DNA of 64,000 bases from Gigantopelta aegis. Taxonomy: Eukaryota > Mollusca > Gastropoda > Neomphalida > Peltospiridae. Below are positions 36,601 to 60,100 of the stretch, piece by piece; within the stretch, counting starts at the first letter, position 1; the number at the start of each line of letters is the position of its first letter. Location of the stretch: assembly GCF_016097555.1 (NCBI RefSeq), contig NW_024532768.1, forward strand, positions 62,001-126,000, given 5' to 3'. The notes under the pieces were generated by a model. That model was not told the DNA's origin, searched no databases, and saw only the letters and a program-made list of their open reading frames with translations. The translations under genes were made by a program, and so were the position numbers.

Positions 36601-38132
36601 AAAAAAATAAAGGATTTCAAAATCTACCTTCTCTTTATTAAGTATTACTATATCTCAATTAGTAATAATAGTTTTATTATTACTTTCCTCTTTTTGTATC
36701 TATGACCAATAGTGGAAGCTGTGCCAGATATTGATTATACTACTATACCTTTATCTACTGCTGAAGTCATAGAAACAGGTAAGGAATCCACTTTTACATG
36801 TCATACATTGTACTAATATTTGTTCATAATTACTTAATTAGGGCTGATTATTTGCTCATGTTATTTATGCACTAATTTTACTATAGGTTCAGATGTTACA
36901 CTAATAGGTTATGGGCGCCAAATCATGTGGCTACGTGAGGTCACAAAAATGGCCAAGCAAGAGCTTGATATTTCTTGTGAACTTATAGATTTACGAACAA
37001 TATTACCTTGGGATATAGACACAGTTACCAAGGTAGCATAGCCTAAAATGTATGTGTAGTTTTCCTATTACTTTATATATTAATAATTAGTGTTTTTGTT
37101 CTATTCTTCTCTTGGTAGAGTCTGTCTTGTAAAACTGGACGAGTTGTTATTGCACATGAAGGCTCCTTAACTGCAGGTTTTGGTGCTGAAATAGCCTCAA
37201 CAATTCAGGTATATGTCTATAGATAGCAACAATTCAGGTACATATAACAGCAGGTCAGGTGCATATCTGCACGCTAGCAACAGTCCAGTACATATCTATA
37301 GCTAGCAGCACCTCAGGAACATATCTGCACGCTAGAAAATTAGTTCAGGTATAGTCTCTATAGGTGGTTAAAAGTTCAGGCAACATATCTGCATGCTAGT
37401 AATACGTATTCCACATACATATCTATTATTAACAATGTAATTTCATAATACACAAGCAATTCACGTTTGAGAGTGGACAGATTGTCTCTCTCATAATGTA
37501 TTGATGCTTGTATTGCATGGTAAACCTCAAAAGTAAATTCCTTTATTGATAAGTAGTACACTATCAGCTGGTCATAATAATAATACTAGAGTGTGATGTC
37601 ATCTATTCAAATAATATAGCCTTTTGATGTGACATGCATCTAGAGCCCTGTTAACAACATATAGTAATAATTGTTTATGATTAAAGCATATCTAGAGTTC
37701 CGAATTATTAGTAACACAACAATCTATTGAAGATAACCCTTTGTTAAGTTATTATGTACAACAATGCTATAATGTTATTGTATACTATTTACAGCTAGTA
37801 ATACAACTTAGTTATATTGTTACTAGTTTACTGTTAGCTAGTTAAGTAACTATTTTTAGTTGCAATAGTTTTATAATACTACAAATTCACAACACACTAA
37901 AGTTTTTTTTAATTTAAATTGGGATTCTTTGGTCAGTGTTCATTAGATTATATATATAATGGCTCTGATGTTAATGTCCTTTTCTTTTATAGGAGGAATG
38001 TTTCCTTAACTTAGAAGCTCCTATTCAAAGGGTTTGTGGTTGGACACACCCTTCCCTTTAATATTTGAACCTTTTTATCTTCCAACTAAATATCGATGTT
38101 TTGCTGCTGTAAAAAAAGTGATGGATTATTAG
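30645..38132 (+). CDS. BCKDHB: Branched-chain 2-oxoacid dehydrogenase E1 subunit beta, mitochondrial
   Basis: With the alpha subunit this ThDP enzyme decarboxylates the keto acids of Leu, Ile and Val in the mitochondrial matrix. Nine exons: 30645-30764 (basic leader [11 protein letters not shown], then [11 protein letters not shown]), 31394-31471 ([15 protein letters not shown]), 33704-33772 ([15 protein letters not shown]), 35161-35450 ([58 protein letters not shown]), 36146-36260 ([11 protein letters not shown]), 36713-36778, 36887-37032 ([16 protein letters not shown]), 37119-37208 ([20 protein letters not shown]), 37992-38132 ([16 protein letters not shown]... ending VMDY). All junctions are GT-AG. 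One-base shifts occur in exons 1, 3, 4, 5 and 9, mostly in T or G runs; exons 2, 6, 7 and 8 read clean. Their pattern suggests sequence error in a working gene. Confidence 0.95.
32165..32285 (+). repeat. ~45 bp tandem repeat, three copies (BCKDHB intron 2)
   Basis: Units carry agtccttagcaacaa-caatta followed by aat-tcaata. The 2.2 kb intron (31472-33703) otherwise shows only this and the duplication at 32985-33215. Confidence 0.75.
32985..33215 (+). repeat. Tandem duplication of ~113 bp (BCKDHB intron 2)
   Basis: Two adjacent copies both contain ttttatcatg-gtggtggaac, tatgaactggagaagccata, tctattatgaagattt and tactatgaatgatgtccaaa, with few differences. Confidence 0.85.
37199..37430 (+). repeat. 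~28 bp minisatellite starting at the BCKDHB exon 8 splice donor
   Basis: The exon 8 end and donor (acaattcag|gtatatgtct) is the first unit of about seven imperfect copies (aacaattcaggtacatat, aggtcaggtgcatatctgca, aacagtccagtacatatcta, agcacctcaggaacatatct and so on). Several copies keep a cag|gt donor-like site. Confidence 0.75.
37565..37670. repeat. Dispersed repeat, copy 2 (BCKDHB intron 8)
   Basis: Partner of 26346-26455, same orientation on plus. Confidence 0.7.
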
Positions 38133-38136
38133 TTTG

Positions 38137-38187
<51 letters not shown>

Positions 38188-38650
38188 TTTATGTATTAAC
38201 ATGTACATACTATATAGTACATACATATTTTGTAATTATATTCCTAGAGGGTGACATATCATGCTAAGCTTGTAGAGTATTAATACTATACTATTTACAG
38301 TCTATGGTGGTTTACTTAATATATACTATACATTTGATATGATAAAATCAATACGTCAGTAGGAACGACTTCTTGTCTTTGATGTGGTGGTTAAAACAGG
38401 ATAGTATGGTTTGTGGCTAACTCTAATTGCATAACTTAACTAGACACTCTTACATACTTTGTGTGAGTGTATTTATCGCTTGGTTATTTGCAATTTGCGA
38501 TCATTTTGAAGATTCCATACTTTTGGAGTTTTTGAAATCAAGACTTTTATTAGAGACAGATTTCTTATTTCATAATCTTAATTCAGAGAAGTTATACAAA
38601 GTGCAAATATTTGCGTAATGTCAAATGACGATTTCGATCGGGGGAGTGTT
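38133..38650. other. Intergenic stretch with an (ATT)n microsatellite
   Basis: An (ATT)/(ATC) run lies at about 38140-38190, just after the BCKDHB stop. An open stretch at 38427-38618 has no splice or family support. Confidence 0.6.
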
Positions 38651-38700
38651 CAATATATAAAGTATTCTTCGTATACTGCACAAAGTAGACTAGTTCTGAG
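38651..38700 (+). promoter_or_regulatory. TATA-like core promoter of the tyrosine-repeat receptor gene
   Basis: tatataaagta at about 38654-38664 lies some 80 bp upstream of the proposed signal-peptide ATG. Inferred from position and motif only. Confidence 0.35.
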
Positions 38701-38739
38701 TGGTTGAAGCGTCGTTTTCTTGTGCTAAAGAGACTAGAA

Positions 38740-44099
<5,360 letters not shown>

Positions 44100-44156
44100 T
44101 GTTGTTATTATTATTAATTATTATTATTATTATTATATTATTATTATAATTAAATT
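44100..44156. repeat. (ATT)n microsatellite
   Basis: Directly after the stop of the tyrosine-repeat receptor gene. Confidence 0.9.
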
Positions 44157-44230
44157 TTGTTATTCATTGAACTGACGAGGGCTGGGCTTTATATTAGGTA
44201 ATCAAATTATCTATTCTTGCTCCGGCTAAG

Positions 44231-46401
44231 ATGAGAGTGCCTGTCATTTTATTTACAAGTCTTTTACCAATTTATTACAGCTACTACAATACCATGCTCA
44301 AATTCAGGTAAGCAGTACTGATAGATACTTGGTATTATTTGTAGATTACTGGCACATTGAAAAAATTATATTGTAGGATGTATTACAATAGTGCAGCTCA
44401 GTTAAAAATATTAATAATCAATTGAGTCTCCTTGTTCAACTAACTATCTATCCATCTACCCATCAGTCCAGCCCTTTTTCTGTCTGTTTCTACCATCCAT
44501 TTACTTATCCATTTATCCATTGATTAGTTTACATATCCAGATATATTGAGAACTAAATTCTACAGTCTATGTATATTATACAGTAATATATGTAGTCTAT
44601 GTATATTATACAGTAATATATGTAGTCTATGTATATTATACAGTAATATATAGACCAAAGTTAAAATCAGAATTACTTTTTATATGAGCTTTCATTTTGC
44701 AAAGTCATCAATGATATCCTTGAAGGAATCCTTACTGGTTTTGTATTTTGTATATTTCCTCATTAAACAAACCTGTCAATCCATTTCTGACTGATGTTAT
44801 TGATCCATAGATCTGTATATATATATATATACACATCCGTCATCCATCCATCGATGTTAGCAAGACTATATTATTGCATTCTCTTACATATAATTTAATG
44901 TAGTTTTGATTAATAAAGCATGACAAATATGGTTCTACTTCATTAGCACAGCTACTCATTTTTGTCTCAAGTATTCCAAACATCTGTATTGTTCATGTAT
45001 TAATTTATTAATAAAATTATCAACTATCTCAATGGTAGCATATATGTTATGCAGCTTATACATAATAATAATTATTATTATAAAACAAGCTGGATTCAAA
45101 CACATGACATAAGTTTATGTCTTCATTTTTTCATATAGCATTTTCTCCATCTCCTTCTGCAGTCTCTTCTTCAATGTTAATAATTAATTCTTTTAAGTCA
45201 GGACATTTAAAAACATTTGATGAAAAAACTGAATATTTTGGATCAGGATCATCAAGTCTTGACCTAGCAATTATAATGGAAACTGCAACACCATTATTAT
45301 TTTTATCAAGGTGGATATGAGTCAAGTGATGTGACTGTGACTAAAACAACACCAATACCTTTACCTACTACTGTGAATGCATCTGTCATAATGATGACAT
45401 CATCTCCAGCTTTATCTCCATTGGTAACATCATCAATATCATTGTAGTTATGACGTCTTTGTCTTCATATAAACAATTATCTCTCATCTGATACCTACTT
45501 CATCTCCGTCAGGTAGAGAGATAATAATATGTAGTCTTCATTGATAAGTTTGATGAAATTTTTGTTTGTTTTCTTCAGAATCTGCAATAATTCTGTTCAG
45601 TTTCTTTTTTACCTACTTCCATTGAATGTACAGATTGGAAAGTTAGTGAATATCTTGTAGTTTAGACTCTCATAGATATTGTAATCTAATACTTAGAAAT
45701 ATAAACTTTTTAGCAAGGAATTTATTATAATGTTATAATTCACCCTTCATAGAATTCAGTAAATACATCTCGTTTTACAACATTGCTGTCTCAACAAATC
45801 ACTAATGATTGTAACTGTGGTCTACATATTAACCATTTCACTGAAAACACAGCTAACATGTTATGATCTCACTTCTAATAGTAAACTGTCACTTCAATTG
45901 AAACTGACAAATAGTGATCTACAGAATTTATTAGACTCTATTTATACATGGTGGCAAGGAAATACAGACTACAAAATCATGTTAAATGAATTTGAAATAC
46001 GCATTGATTCTGCTTGCATTAGTATTGGAAATCTTGTCAATGCTACTCCAGAATGCTTTTAAATGAAAGTGCTTCTTCTATACCAACATCTCAAAATTCA
46101 GAAAGAAAGACAGCTATTATTGTGTCAATGGTAGTGATTGTTCTGATTATCGTAACACTTGTCATTTTGTTGGTTACCTTTGTTGCAGTTTTTCTGTATC
46201 GTAGAAGAACTATAGAATATCACTTCTCAAATTGGTATGACCAATAGAAAAAAATATATTTTAATTGTATTTTCTTTTAGTGATTCAACAGGTGTTGTAC
46301 TTGGCAATAATCGTATTGAAATGGACTGCAACAATATCCGTGGCCGCAGTTATTTCAAAAAACAGTGTAATACCAAGCTATCATACAATCTTAGAAACTG
46401 A
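44231..46401 (+). CDS. Second single-pass receptor-like protein, tandem paralogue with a short tail
   Basis: A possible leader begins at 44231 (MRVPVILFTSLLPIYY). An exon after the acceptor at 45140 encodes AFSPSPSAVSSSMLIINSFK and a Thr-rich stalk (TTPIPLPTTVNA). A short exon ends IECTDWK at 45650. The exon from about 45753 is nearly identical to exon 6 of the upstream gene (NSVNTSRFTTLLS, DCNCGLHINHF, SIYTWWQGNTDYK). The TM segment differs (IIVSMVVIVLIIVTLVILLV then YRRR). A last exon after 46276 gives a short basic tail ending KLSYNLRN at 46401 without tyrosine repeats. Frames shift two or three times. The 5' part is the least certain. Confidence 0.6.
44564..44654 (+). repeat. Three tandem copies of a 30 bp unit
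   Basis: The unit reads gtctatgtatattatacagt followed by aatatatgta. Copies are almost identical. It lies in the first intron of the second receptor gene. Confidence 0.9.
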
Positions 46402-46524
46402 TGAGGTGTAAACAATTGGTCACAAAATTAAAAAATAATAATAAACAATAACTTTTTAAACAACAATACTAAATTACTATCCTTTATATATTACATAGTC
46501 AGCTAAAGTGACAAAACAAACTGT

Positions 46525-49500
46525 CTAATTATTACAAGATAATGGCTCATTACTGGAGGAAGTAAACTTTGATCTAGATGACTTGTGCCTTCCTCCTTCA
46601 TCTTCTATTTCCAAAGGCTCCATTGTAACTGATTTTCATTTGTGTCATGCAGTCAGCGACTACATCAGTTAAAGTAGTAGATGATTCTCTTTTTTTCTGA
46701 TCATCAGCTATACAGTCTAAGGAATCTATACCTGATTCCTTCATATTGTTTTTGAAAGTTTGGGAGTAGTCTGAGAGATTTGTTGGATATTACCAGCTGG
46801 CTGAGATAGAGATGAACCAGGAGGTTGAGGGGATGCCTTTTTAAAGATGCGTTCACCGTTAGGATCTTTGTAAAGTGCTATCATCTAGAAAAAAGATGAA
46901 CATTACTATATGTAGGTAGCTATATTTGGAACCCTTGTGATTGACATTACAATGATTAATTTATATTGTGACATTATTGCCATCAATCATATAATGTATT
47001 AAAGCTATCCATTTTCATTTAAGCTCAGATGTAAACAATTTCAATAGTGTAGAACTGCTTCTGATTATATAAGAGACAACCCAAGCCTTCAAACAAATAT
47101 ACTTTAGTTACAGGATTCTGATTGAGGATTCATACTTAAAAGTGCTACCTACCTTTGGAATAAAGGTGAATCCTAGAAATATAATGACTTCCAAAAATAT
47201 GAGAACAGAGACAGCAAATAGCGGTTGCATCAACATAATAATCACTCACTGCAAAGATCACTATTATCAAGATGACGTTAAGTATTGATGAAGAGTAGAT
47301 GATAGCCATTGTAGACTTTTAGAGTCATTGACAGTGCCAACTTCAATGTTTCGTATACGAAATGCCCATACAATTGCAACCACATGCAAGATAATCTTAA
47401 AACTAACAGTTAGAACAATCCAAGTTATGTAATATTTAGTAGAGGCACAGTCAATGACACAAGGAGTTTGAAGGACACCTTGATCCTATGTGGTGAGATA
47501 CAAAAGTCAAGATACCTGTTTGAAAGGAACTGTAAATGAATCAAACAAAAGTTCAACATAACAATGTCTGTAAGTATCAAGATATACATGAAAATTAGGA
47601 ATGTTCCTAATGATTAAAAGAAACAGAAAGGCATACATTTCTATATGAAGAGGATTCTTTGGCACAGATTATTCCAACAGCGGAGAAAATACCATCAGGT
47701 ATTAGCAAAGCACCAAAAGATAATATCTATTGATACTATGGCAACAACTAAATAGAAATAAGTGCCAATCTTTTGGAGCCTGCAATATCAATAAAAAAAG
47801 AATTGTATAATATATGTACATGTGGATAGATAACTTCACAAGATTATAAACATATACATTAATGACGAACCCATTTATTGGGGGGAAGGGTTACGAAAAA
47901 TGTAAATGTACCCTCCATGTTTCATCATAGCCACAGTAAAAACTAATGTCATGACCATAACTAGCAAAAAATCGCCTTAACTATAATTTTGGAAAATAAT
48001 ATAAACAGCAAATACATTTACTCACAGTACAAAGTGCCTTCCATACAGTAATACTATTGGCAGGTATAGAATGTAAAAATTGTCCAAGTAAATAACATCA
48101 ATACTCCAGTGATCATGATATAGTTAAGGTTCGGACTAGTTAACTTAACAATCCTGACAAAGAGAGAGAGAGATCATCATTATTCAAAATATCCAAGAAA
48201 CTTACTTCTTGTTTCTAAATAAAATATTGAAGATAAGACATATAGTTGCTAAAAAAACCAATCCAATGACAAAAATTACAGCGCAAAATACAAAGATGCC
48301 AAATGTAATATTATTGATTATTTTAATGCGTGTGCCATCTGGAGGAACACCATCTGGAAGATAGAAAACAAAAATTAAATTATGGTTTTGAATACCTCTC
48401 ATTCTTAAATGCTTAAATGTAGATTATGTCAGAGAACAGCCTATACTATTATCATACCTGGAAAAACAGTTGACTTGTTCATATAATTAATGTTAATGCC
48501 ATCCTTTCTTATCAAATATACTGATATTTTGAATGAATAATTTATTAGTTACTATGTAAATATATGAACAGTTGTAATGATGACATCATTATACTTGCAT
48601 TATATTGATATTGCTGTACTAAATCAATCACATTAGCTCGATCACCACTAATAGTATATTGAAACTAAACCCTAAAAAACATAGACATAGCATATCTTAT
48701 ATATAATATAGTCTGTATTATAATACATAACACAAATACTTTTTTATTGTCTTACGCTAGCTCCAATAAATTCTGTTCTTGTCAAGTCAGTCACATTGAA
48801 GTCCACAGGTAAAGTATCATTTAATGCCAAAGCTAATGTAAAAATGGCATCCATAGCATAAGATGAGATAGTATGTGATGTACTGTTAGTTACAAAGATT
48901 TGAGACAACTGAGATAGTATGGATAATGAACAAAAGAACCAAATAATTTATAAATACCTGAATATTTCTCTTTTTGAAGTCCATTGACTTGGTATAGCAG
49001 TGATAGTTAGACTTCTATTTAGTACAGTATGTATTTGTTGAGTTGTACATTGTGAAGGGAGGATGTTCCACCAATTAGATTGATACACACCTAATATGAT
49101 CCATGCATAATTGGGATAATATAAACCACGATGATAAGCCTAAAAAAATAGAAGTCATTAATAATTATAAAAGTCAGCTGTACTTGTAAACGTATACCTG
49201 ACATAATATTTGTATAGCTGACTCAGGATCACAATTTATAAAGAAAATGTGTGACTCAGTATCCTTTTATAGATGAAGGTAAATTAATTAAATAAATGTA
49301 TGTAAGTGACTTACAAACAGATCTTCAAAGCAATATTCGTCTCAAAATCAAAGATAGCATGCTTAACAATATTTAATGTATTGTTGTTTTTGTCTAATGT
49401 CATTTGAAGAAGACGATATGTCTAAAAAATAAAAGTTCATTGAAGTTCTTAAATATTCTCATATGAGTATTATAAACCTCATTATATTGCAACGAAGATT

Positions 49501-50511
49501 GAGTTATCATAGCAAACGGTTCCACCCAAATTCATCTAAAATACCAGCTATTCCAGATGACAGATAAGAGTCAGATGGAATTGTACGTACTAGACCAGGA
49601 TATGTAGATGAATTATCAAGTACTGCTGATGTTGAGGCATATGAGATCTATATATTTATGAATCAACATTTAATATACTGGTAGTTGATAAACAGCATTC
49701 CAAATTGAAGTGTAAATTCTATTAGTGTCATTTATTTTCTACACCAATTTATTCATGCATTAATGTTTTCTTTTCAATATCAACTATTACGATATCTTTA
49801 AAGCAAACGCAGTCAGTAATGATCTGAGAATCACAATTATTGATGTTAATTGCCTATAAAGTATGCATACATTAAACAGCGCAACAGACTATGGACTACC
49901 ATACAGGACAAAAATAAAGTATTGATACTTGATTCTTAAACTGATTCTCAACCAATTTAAAGCCAAATTTCTGATTGATTTGTGGTTTCAAAAATTGTGT
50001 TAATAGTAATTTGCTTGGTCATGCACAGCACCAGAGTGGCCATGGCTATCTACCTGATCCTGATGATATTAGGTCTATGCTTAAGAGTTTAGGGTTGAGG
50101 GAACAGTATCCATTGTTTCGACTCCCTACTAGTCCTAGATCCTAAACCCAAAACTCTTAAACATAGGTCTAACATGGCCACTCTAAATATGACCTTGCAT
50201 GCTCCAAATAATAGAGCTAGCTGAAACAGCAAATACATTTCCTCATGCACTGGTGAACTAAGTAATGCACATACTTAAATTAAATAAAAAGTCTTTACTT
50301 TTACATATCATTTTGTGACAAGAACAAATGTGCTGACTTTCATCATGCATAAAATCAACCACTACTTACCACAGGTATTAACTTCTCATGAGCAATCATT
50401 ACTACTTTTTCTGTCACTAGTGAACAACCTCCACCAATAAGAGCAAGAGTTTGTTGTCTGGATAAACGGTGAATGAACTGTATACCTTGTATTGGATCAC
50501 ACTAGTACAAA

Positions 50512-50556
<45 letters not shown>

Positions 50557-50805
50557 TTATGCAAAAATTTACACTCACATTGTTGTCTAGTAGTTCAGTA
50601 TATCCCAGGCTAAATCCAGGTAGAATATCAGGCATATCATCATTAATAATCTTTAATGCTTCATCAACTGCTATTTTCACTTGTTGAGATGTATTGAGAC
50701 CAGCTCTACTACTGACCATGAGTACAAATGAAAGGTTTTGAGTATCAGTCAAAAACTATGGATATGCTAGAAAAAAAGTAATCCTAGAAAAATTACTAAC
50801 AACAT
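46525..50805 (-). CDS. Class C G-protein-coupled receptor, GABA-B-like (copy A)
   Basis: Exon 1 from 50805 (leader MLLVIFLGLLFF) to 50579 begins the periplasmic-binding-like ligand domain (LSFVLMVSSRAGLNTSQQ, ILPGFSLGYTELLDNN). Further exons: QTLALIGGGCSLVTEKVVMI (50430), YPGLVRTIPSDSYLSSGIAG (49590), YHRGLYYPNYAWIILGVY (49130), SHTISSYAMDAIFTLALALN (48880). The seven-TM part begins with ITFGIFVFCAVIFVIGLVFL (48320), then RIVKLTSPNLNYIMITGVLM (48150), KTWRVHL-type TM3 end (47930), KDWHLFL (47770), and NIEVGTVNDSK (47345), which holds the NDSK motif of GABA-B receptors. The tail (MIALYKDPNGERIFKKA from 46884) ends at 46525. No sushi domain is seen. One-base shifts are frequent. Ligand unknown; GABA binding is not implied. 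Confidence 0.85.
50033..50184. repeat. Imperfect hairpin / small inverted-repeat element
   Basis: agagtggccatg...ttaggtctatgcttaagagtttagggtt is followed after a short loop by its inverse (aaacccaaaactcttaaacataggtctaacatggccactct, cut here into its two boxes). It lies in the intron after exon 2 of GPCR copy A. Likely a MITE fragment. Confidence 0.75.
50516..50552. repeat. (TA)n microsatellite
   Basis: In the first intron of GPCR copy A. The equivalent intron of copy B has one at 56577-56607, so it predates the gene duplication. Confidence 0.9.
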
Positions 50806-51109
50806 TACTGAAAGACTGACCTCTGGAACAAAACAGGTGAGCAGCTAGCTATTTATATAGACTGTGTTAGCACTAATTCAATACAGGATGTTTTGATAGG
50901 TTCAAAATTATCAATATTGACAAACTATCCAAACCAAATAACCATAAAAAACAAAGTAGCAGTCTAAAGTACATAATAAAAAGTTCCATTATTATTAGCA
51001 AGAATTGTAGTTAATATTCAAAACAGAGTTCTCTGCTATCTCATCTAATATATGACACATGCCTTTCTCCTCATTTGTATTACTTGATTTCACAAACATA
51101 TCTTACATC

Positions 51110-51110
<1 letters not shown>
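50806..51110. other. Spacer between the two GPCR genes
   Basis: Upstream region of copy A and downstream region of copy B. I see no further gene or repeat. Confidence 0.5.
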
Positions 51111-56870
<5,760 letters not shown>

Positions 56871-57150
56871 CTCTGGAACAAGCTATATGAGGAGCACGCA
56901 TTTATGACAAGAGAATTTAAACAGGATGCTTACTCCACTCAACATTGGTGGTCGAACTCATATCGGTACCCAACCCAAACACACATATACAGACTTCTAA
57001 AGGTACTCAGGAGGGGCGGGCGGCCACGTGTTGGGCCAAGCCAAGGATAGGTTTATGACGTCACACACACACACCTACGGATATGGTGTAGACCTCGAAT
57101 CATAGCAGCGAGAGCAAAGATTATATAGTTTGGCATTTTCTCTTGGAGTC
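56871..57150. promoter_or_regulatory. Head-to-head promoter region with GC box, E-box and CRE
   Basis: The 280 bp between divergent GPCR copy B and the glutaredoxin-DEP-DUF547 gene hold ggggcggg (57013-57020), CACGTG (57025-57030) and a perfect TGACGTCA (57056-57063). All three lie within 140 bp upstream of the plus-strand ATG. Roles are inferred from motif and position. Confidence 0.5.
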
Positions 57151-60100
57151 ATGGCGTTTCTAGGTCGTGTAGTTATCTTTACTATTACTGGCTGTCCTTT
57201 TTGTAAACGTGCAAAATCGCTACTAGGTAGTTTAAATGTGCCATTTTATGATATCAATCTGGAGAAGTATCCAGAAAGAAGATATGAGATGCACGAGAGA
57301 ACAGGAAGGCGAACTGTCCCTCAATTTTCTTCAATGCTAGGCACATAGGTGGTTGGGAGACCTTAAAACATTGGTAAGTAATATATAAGTATATATTATA
57401 AACACGTAACTTTAAAGGTCAATGTTGACTTTATTAAAACAAATATTATTTTTAGTATGATAACAACCAGTTGGATGATCTTATTAAAGACATTATTGAA
57501 AATGAACCTCCCTTCTGATGCACCAGAACCTCCTAATGCTGAAGAGCCAGATACCCCTGACGAAAGTGAGATAGTCTTACTCCCTAGTCAGCGAGGATGT
57601 AAGTTGCGGTCAAGTACATTATAGATTTCTAATTCCTTACTTTTAGCTACTGGACGTAAAGAATGTACTCCTGATGAATTGGCTTCACTTGTTCAGGAGA
57701 TACAGGAATCTAGTCGACTTGTTAAGACACACACATATCATTTGATTGCCTACAAGAACAGTATTGTTGGTCGTGAACTAGTTGAATGGTTAATGACAAG
57801 AAAAGGAATGAGTAAGTTAAGTTGATTAGAGTCTTGTACTCAGGTTATTAGCTTGTGTAAAAATGACATTCTAATTATAAGTCAATTAGAACTACAAAGA
57901 GCATCTGATTATTTTTATATTTCATTTAACAACTAGTTGGTAAGTACAGTGTGATTGTATTTATATAACTAGTTGGCAAGTATAATCTTGTTGATATGTC
58001 ATAGTTAACTAGTTGGCAGGTACAGTGTAGTCAGGAGTACCACTGGCCCTTATATAAGTGGTTCTATCCAATATTTTGTCAAGTAAATTATGATGTTCTT
58101 AATTTCTTTGTTAGGTCGAGAAAGATGCTGTGTCTATGGGGAAAGAGTTGGTCAATCGTCATTTCATACATCATGTCACCTTTGAGCATGACTTTGAAGA
58201 TGAATACCTGTTTTACCGGTTTTTAGGAGACGTCAAGACAAGGTCTCTAAATGCTCGTCTCTCCCATCATTGTTTAGCTAGAAAAGGTATATTGGTAATA
58301 TATTGGATGAAAGGACAAATCCAATTATTATTAAACTTCCTGGATTGATGAATACACATTACAATCTTGAAAGGAAGTAATAATATATATATATATACTC
58401 ATGTGATGACAACAATATTGTTGTTTCTCTCTTCATAGCTACTGAAGTTGCTGATGATCTTAGAAAGCTTATCTTGGAGATTTATGAAGAGCACTTATCA
58501 CCTATGGATTTGTAAGAAAATATAATAATAGAGAATTTGTGTAATCTTTGTTATTGTTGAGTGAATTTCACATTGCAACGTGTTAGTATAAAAGAGTAGA
58601 ATGATATTTAGAGTCACATCTATTACATATTATATGTTATTATTATCACTAAAGAAGAGACAAACTAATGATTTTTTTTATTACTAGACAATCATGATGT
58701 AATACTTGTTAATTTACGTTACTTAATACTAATTAATTGATAGAAGACAAATCTTTTTAGCACAAAAATTGTTGGTAGTGTATTGTTGATAACTCTAGTT
58801 ACTAGACTTATTTTGCTTCATTTTCACAAAATATTCTAATTTTTTCTTTGTATTGTTATTTAGTCTGTTGATTACAAGGGCATTAGTACAAGTCCTAAAT
58901 TTGAGGCGTATGTACGAGCTACTGCTGAACTCAAACGAGTTGATCTGTCCACCCTCTCACGACACGAGAAGATTGCTTCTTTATTAACATATACAATGCA
59001 CTTGTGATACATGGATTTGTAGTACAGGGGCCACCAACTAATACAATAAGAGATTAATAGTAAGTTATACTTACTTTATGTAGTGGAGTATACTAGTCTT
59101 GTCCCCAGATGCTCACTTGCTTAATGTGAGAATGTGTATCTGTTGACTTTAGTCCAATACCTTGGATTTGATGGTGTCAGTGAAATGTGTTATTAAAGTG
59201 ATGAATAGATGGCTAGTTGTGATTGCAAATTGTACACTAAGGAGCTGCAGTCTTTGTTTCAAAAGAATATTAGAATATAATGTCCTTAGTATTAAAATTT
59301 ATTGTCTTCAGTACAAGTTTGAATTTAGGTATCTTCACTTTGTTTTTTCATTTTGATGGTAATGTTTTGCATTGAGTGCGTAGGTTTTTCTGACTAGGAG
59401 TATACCACCAAATGTAAAAGGAAATATGAATGTGTGGATAAGTTTGAGGATGTTAATACAAGTGATTGTTTGCTAAATATTGCAGAGAGTTGACAGAAGC
59501 TTTGAAACTATTTGTCATTATTAGGCATTTCTATGTGTGATTATTGCTACGTTTATCAAAAATTTTGAGAAGTCAACTACATGCATTATGCAACACTGCA
59601 AAAAAGCAGTTGGTTACTTGATGACATGATGTCTTTATATATATGACCACATGAACATGGTCAGAGTTGTGGTCATTTTTTGGCACACATTATATCTTTA
59701 TTTACTTGTGGTTGGCAATAGTTATAAGCAGCAATGGAGTAGCATAAAGCTGAAATGTGTTAAATTCATTGATTGTAATGCGTGTCATTTATTCATTATC
59801 ATATAGTTAAATTTTAGTCAGCTGCCTTCAGTAGTGTGACCATGAAACAATAAGACAAAAATGATGTAAATACATACTTTTAAAAGTTGCCAAAAAAATT
59901 GTAACAGTAAATGGACTATAGTTTGACTAAAATAATATTATATGTCCCTTTTCAGTCTATTGTATGTATTTTCAAGAGTGATGAATGAAGTTACTTTTAC
60001 TATGAGTGCTTTCAATTAAGTGGTACTGATCATAGCTTCTGAATTTTATAGCTTGAGAAAATTTCTCTGAGCTCTCATATCTTCGTCAACCCTAAATCCA

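Noticed and set aside
38427-38618. Possible small secreted or membrane protein
   Set aside because: No splice context, family or promoter support; it lies in AT-rich intergenic sequence.
59162-59356. Cys-rich 64-residue open frame
   Set aside because: It sits in the DUF547 gene's long intron with no acceptor or donor that fits the flanking phases.
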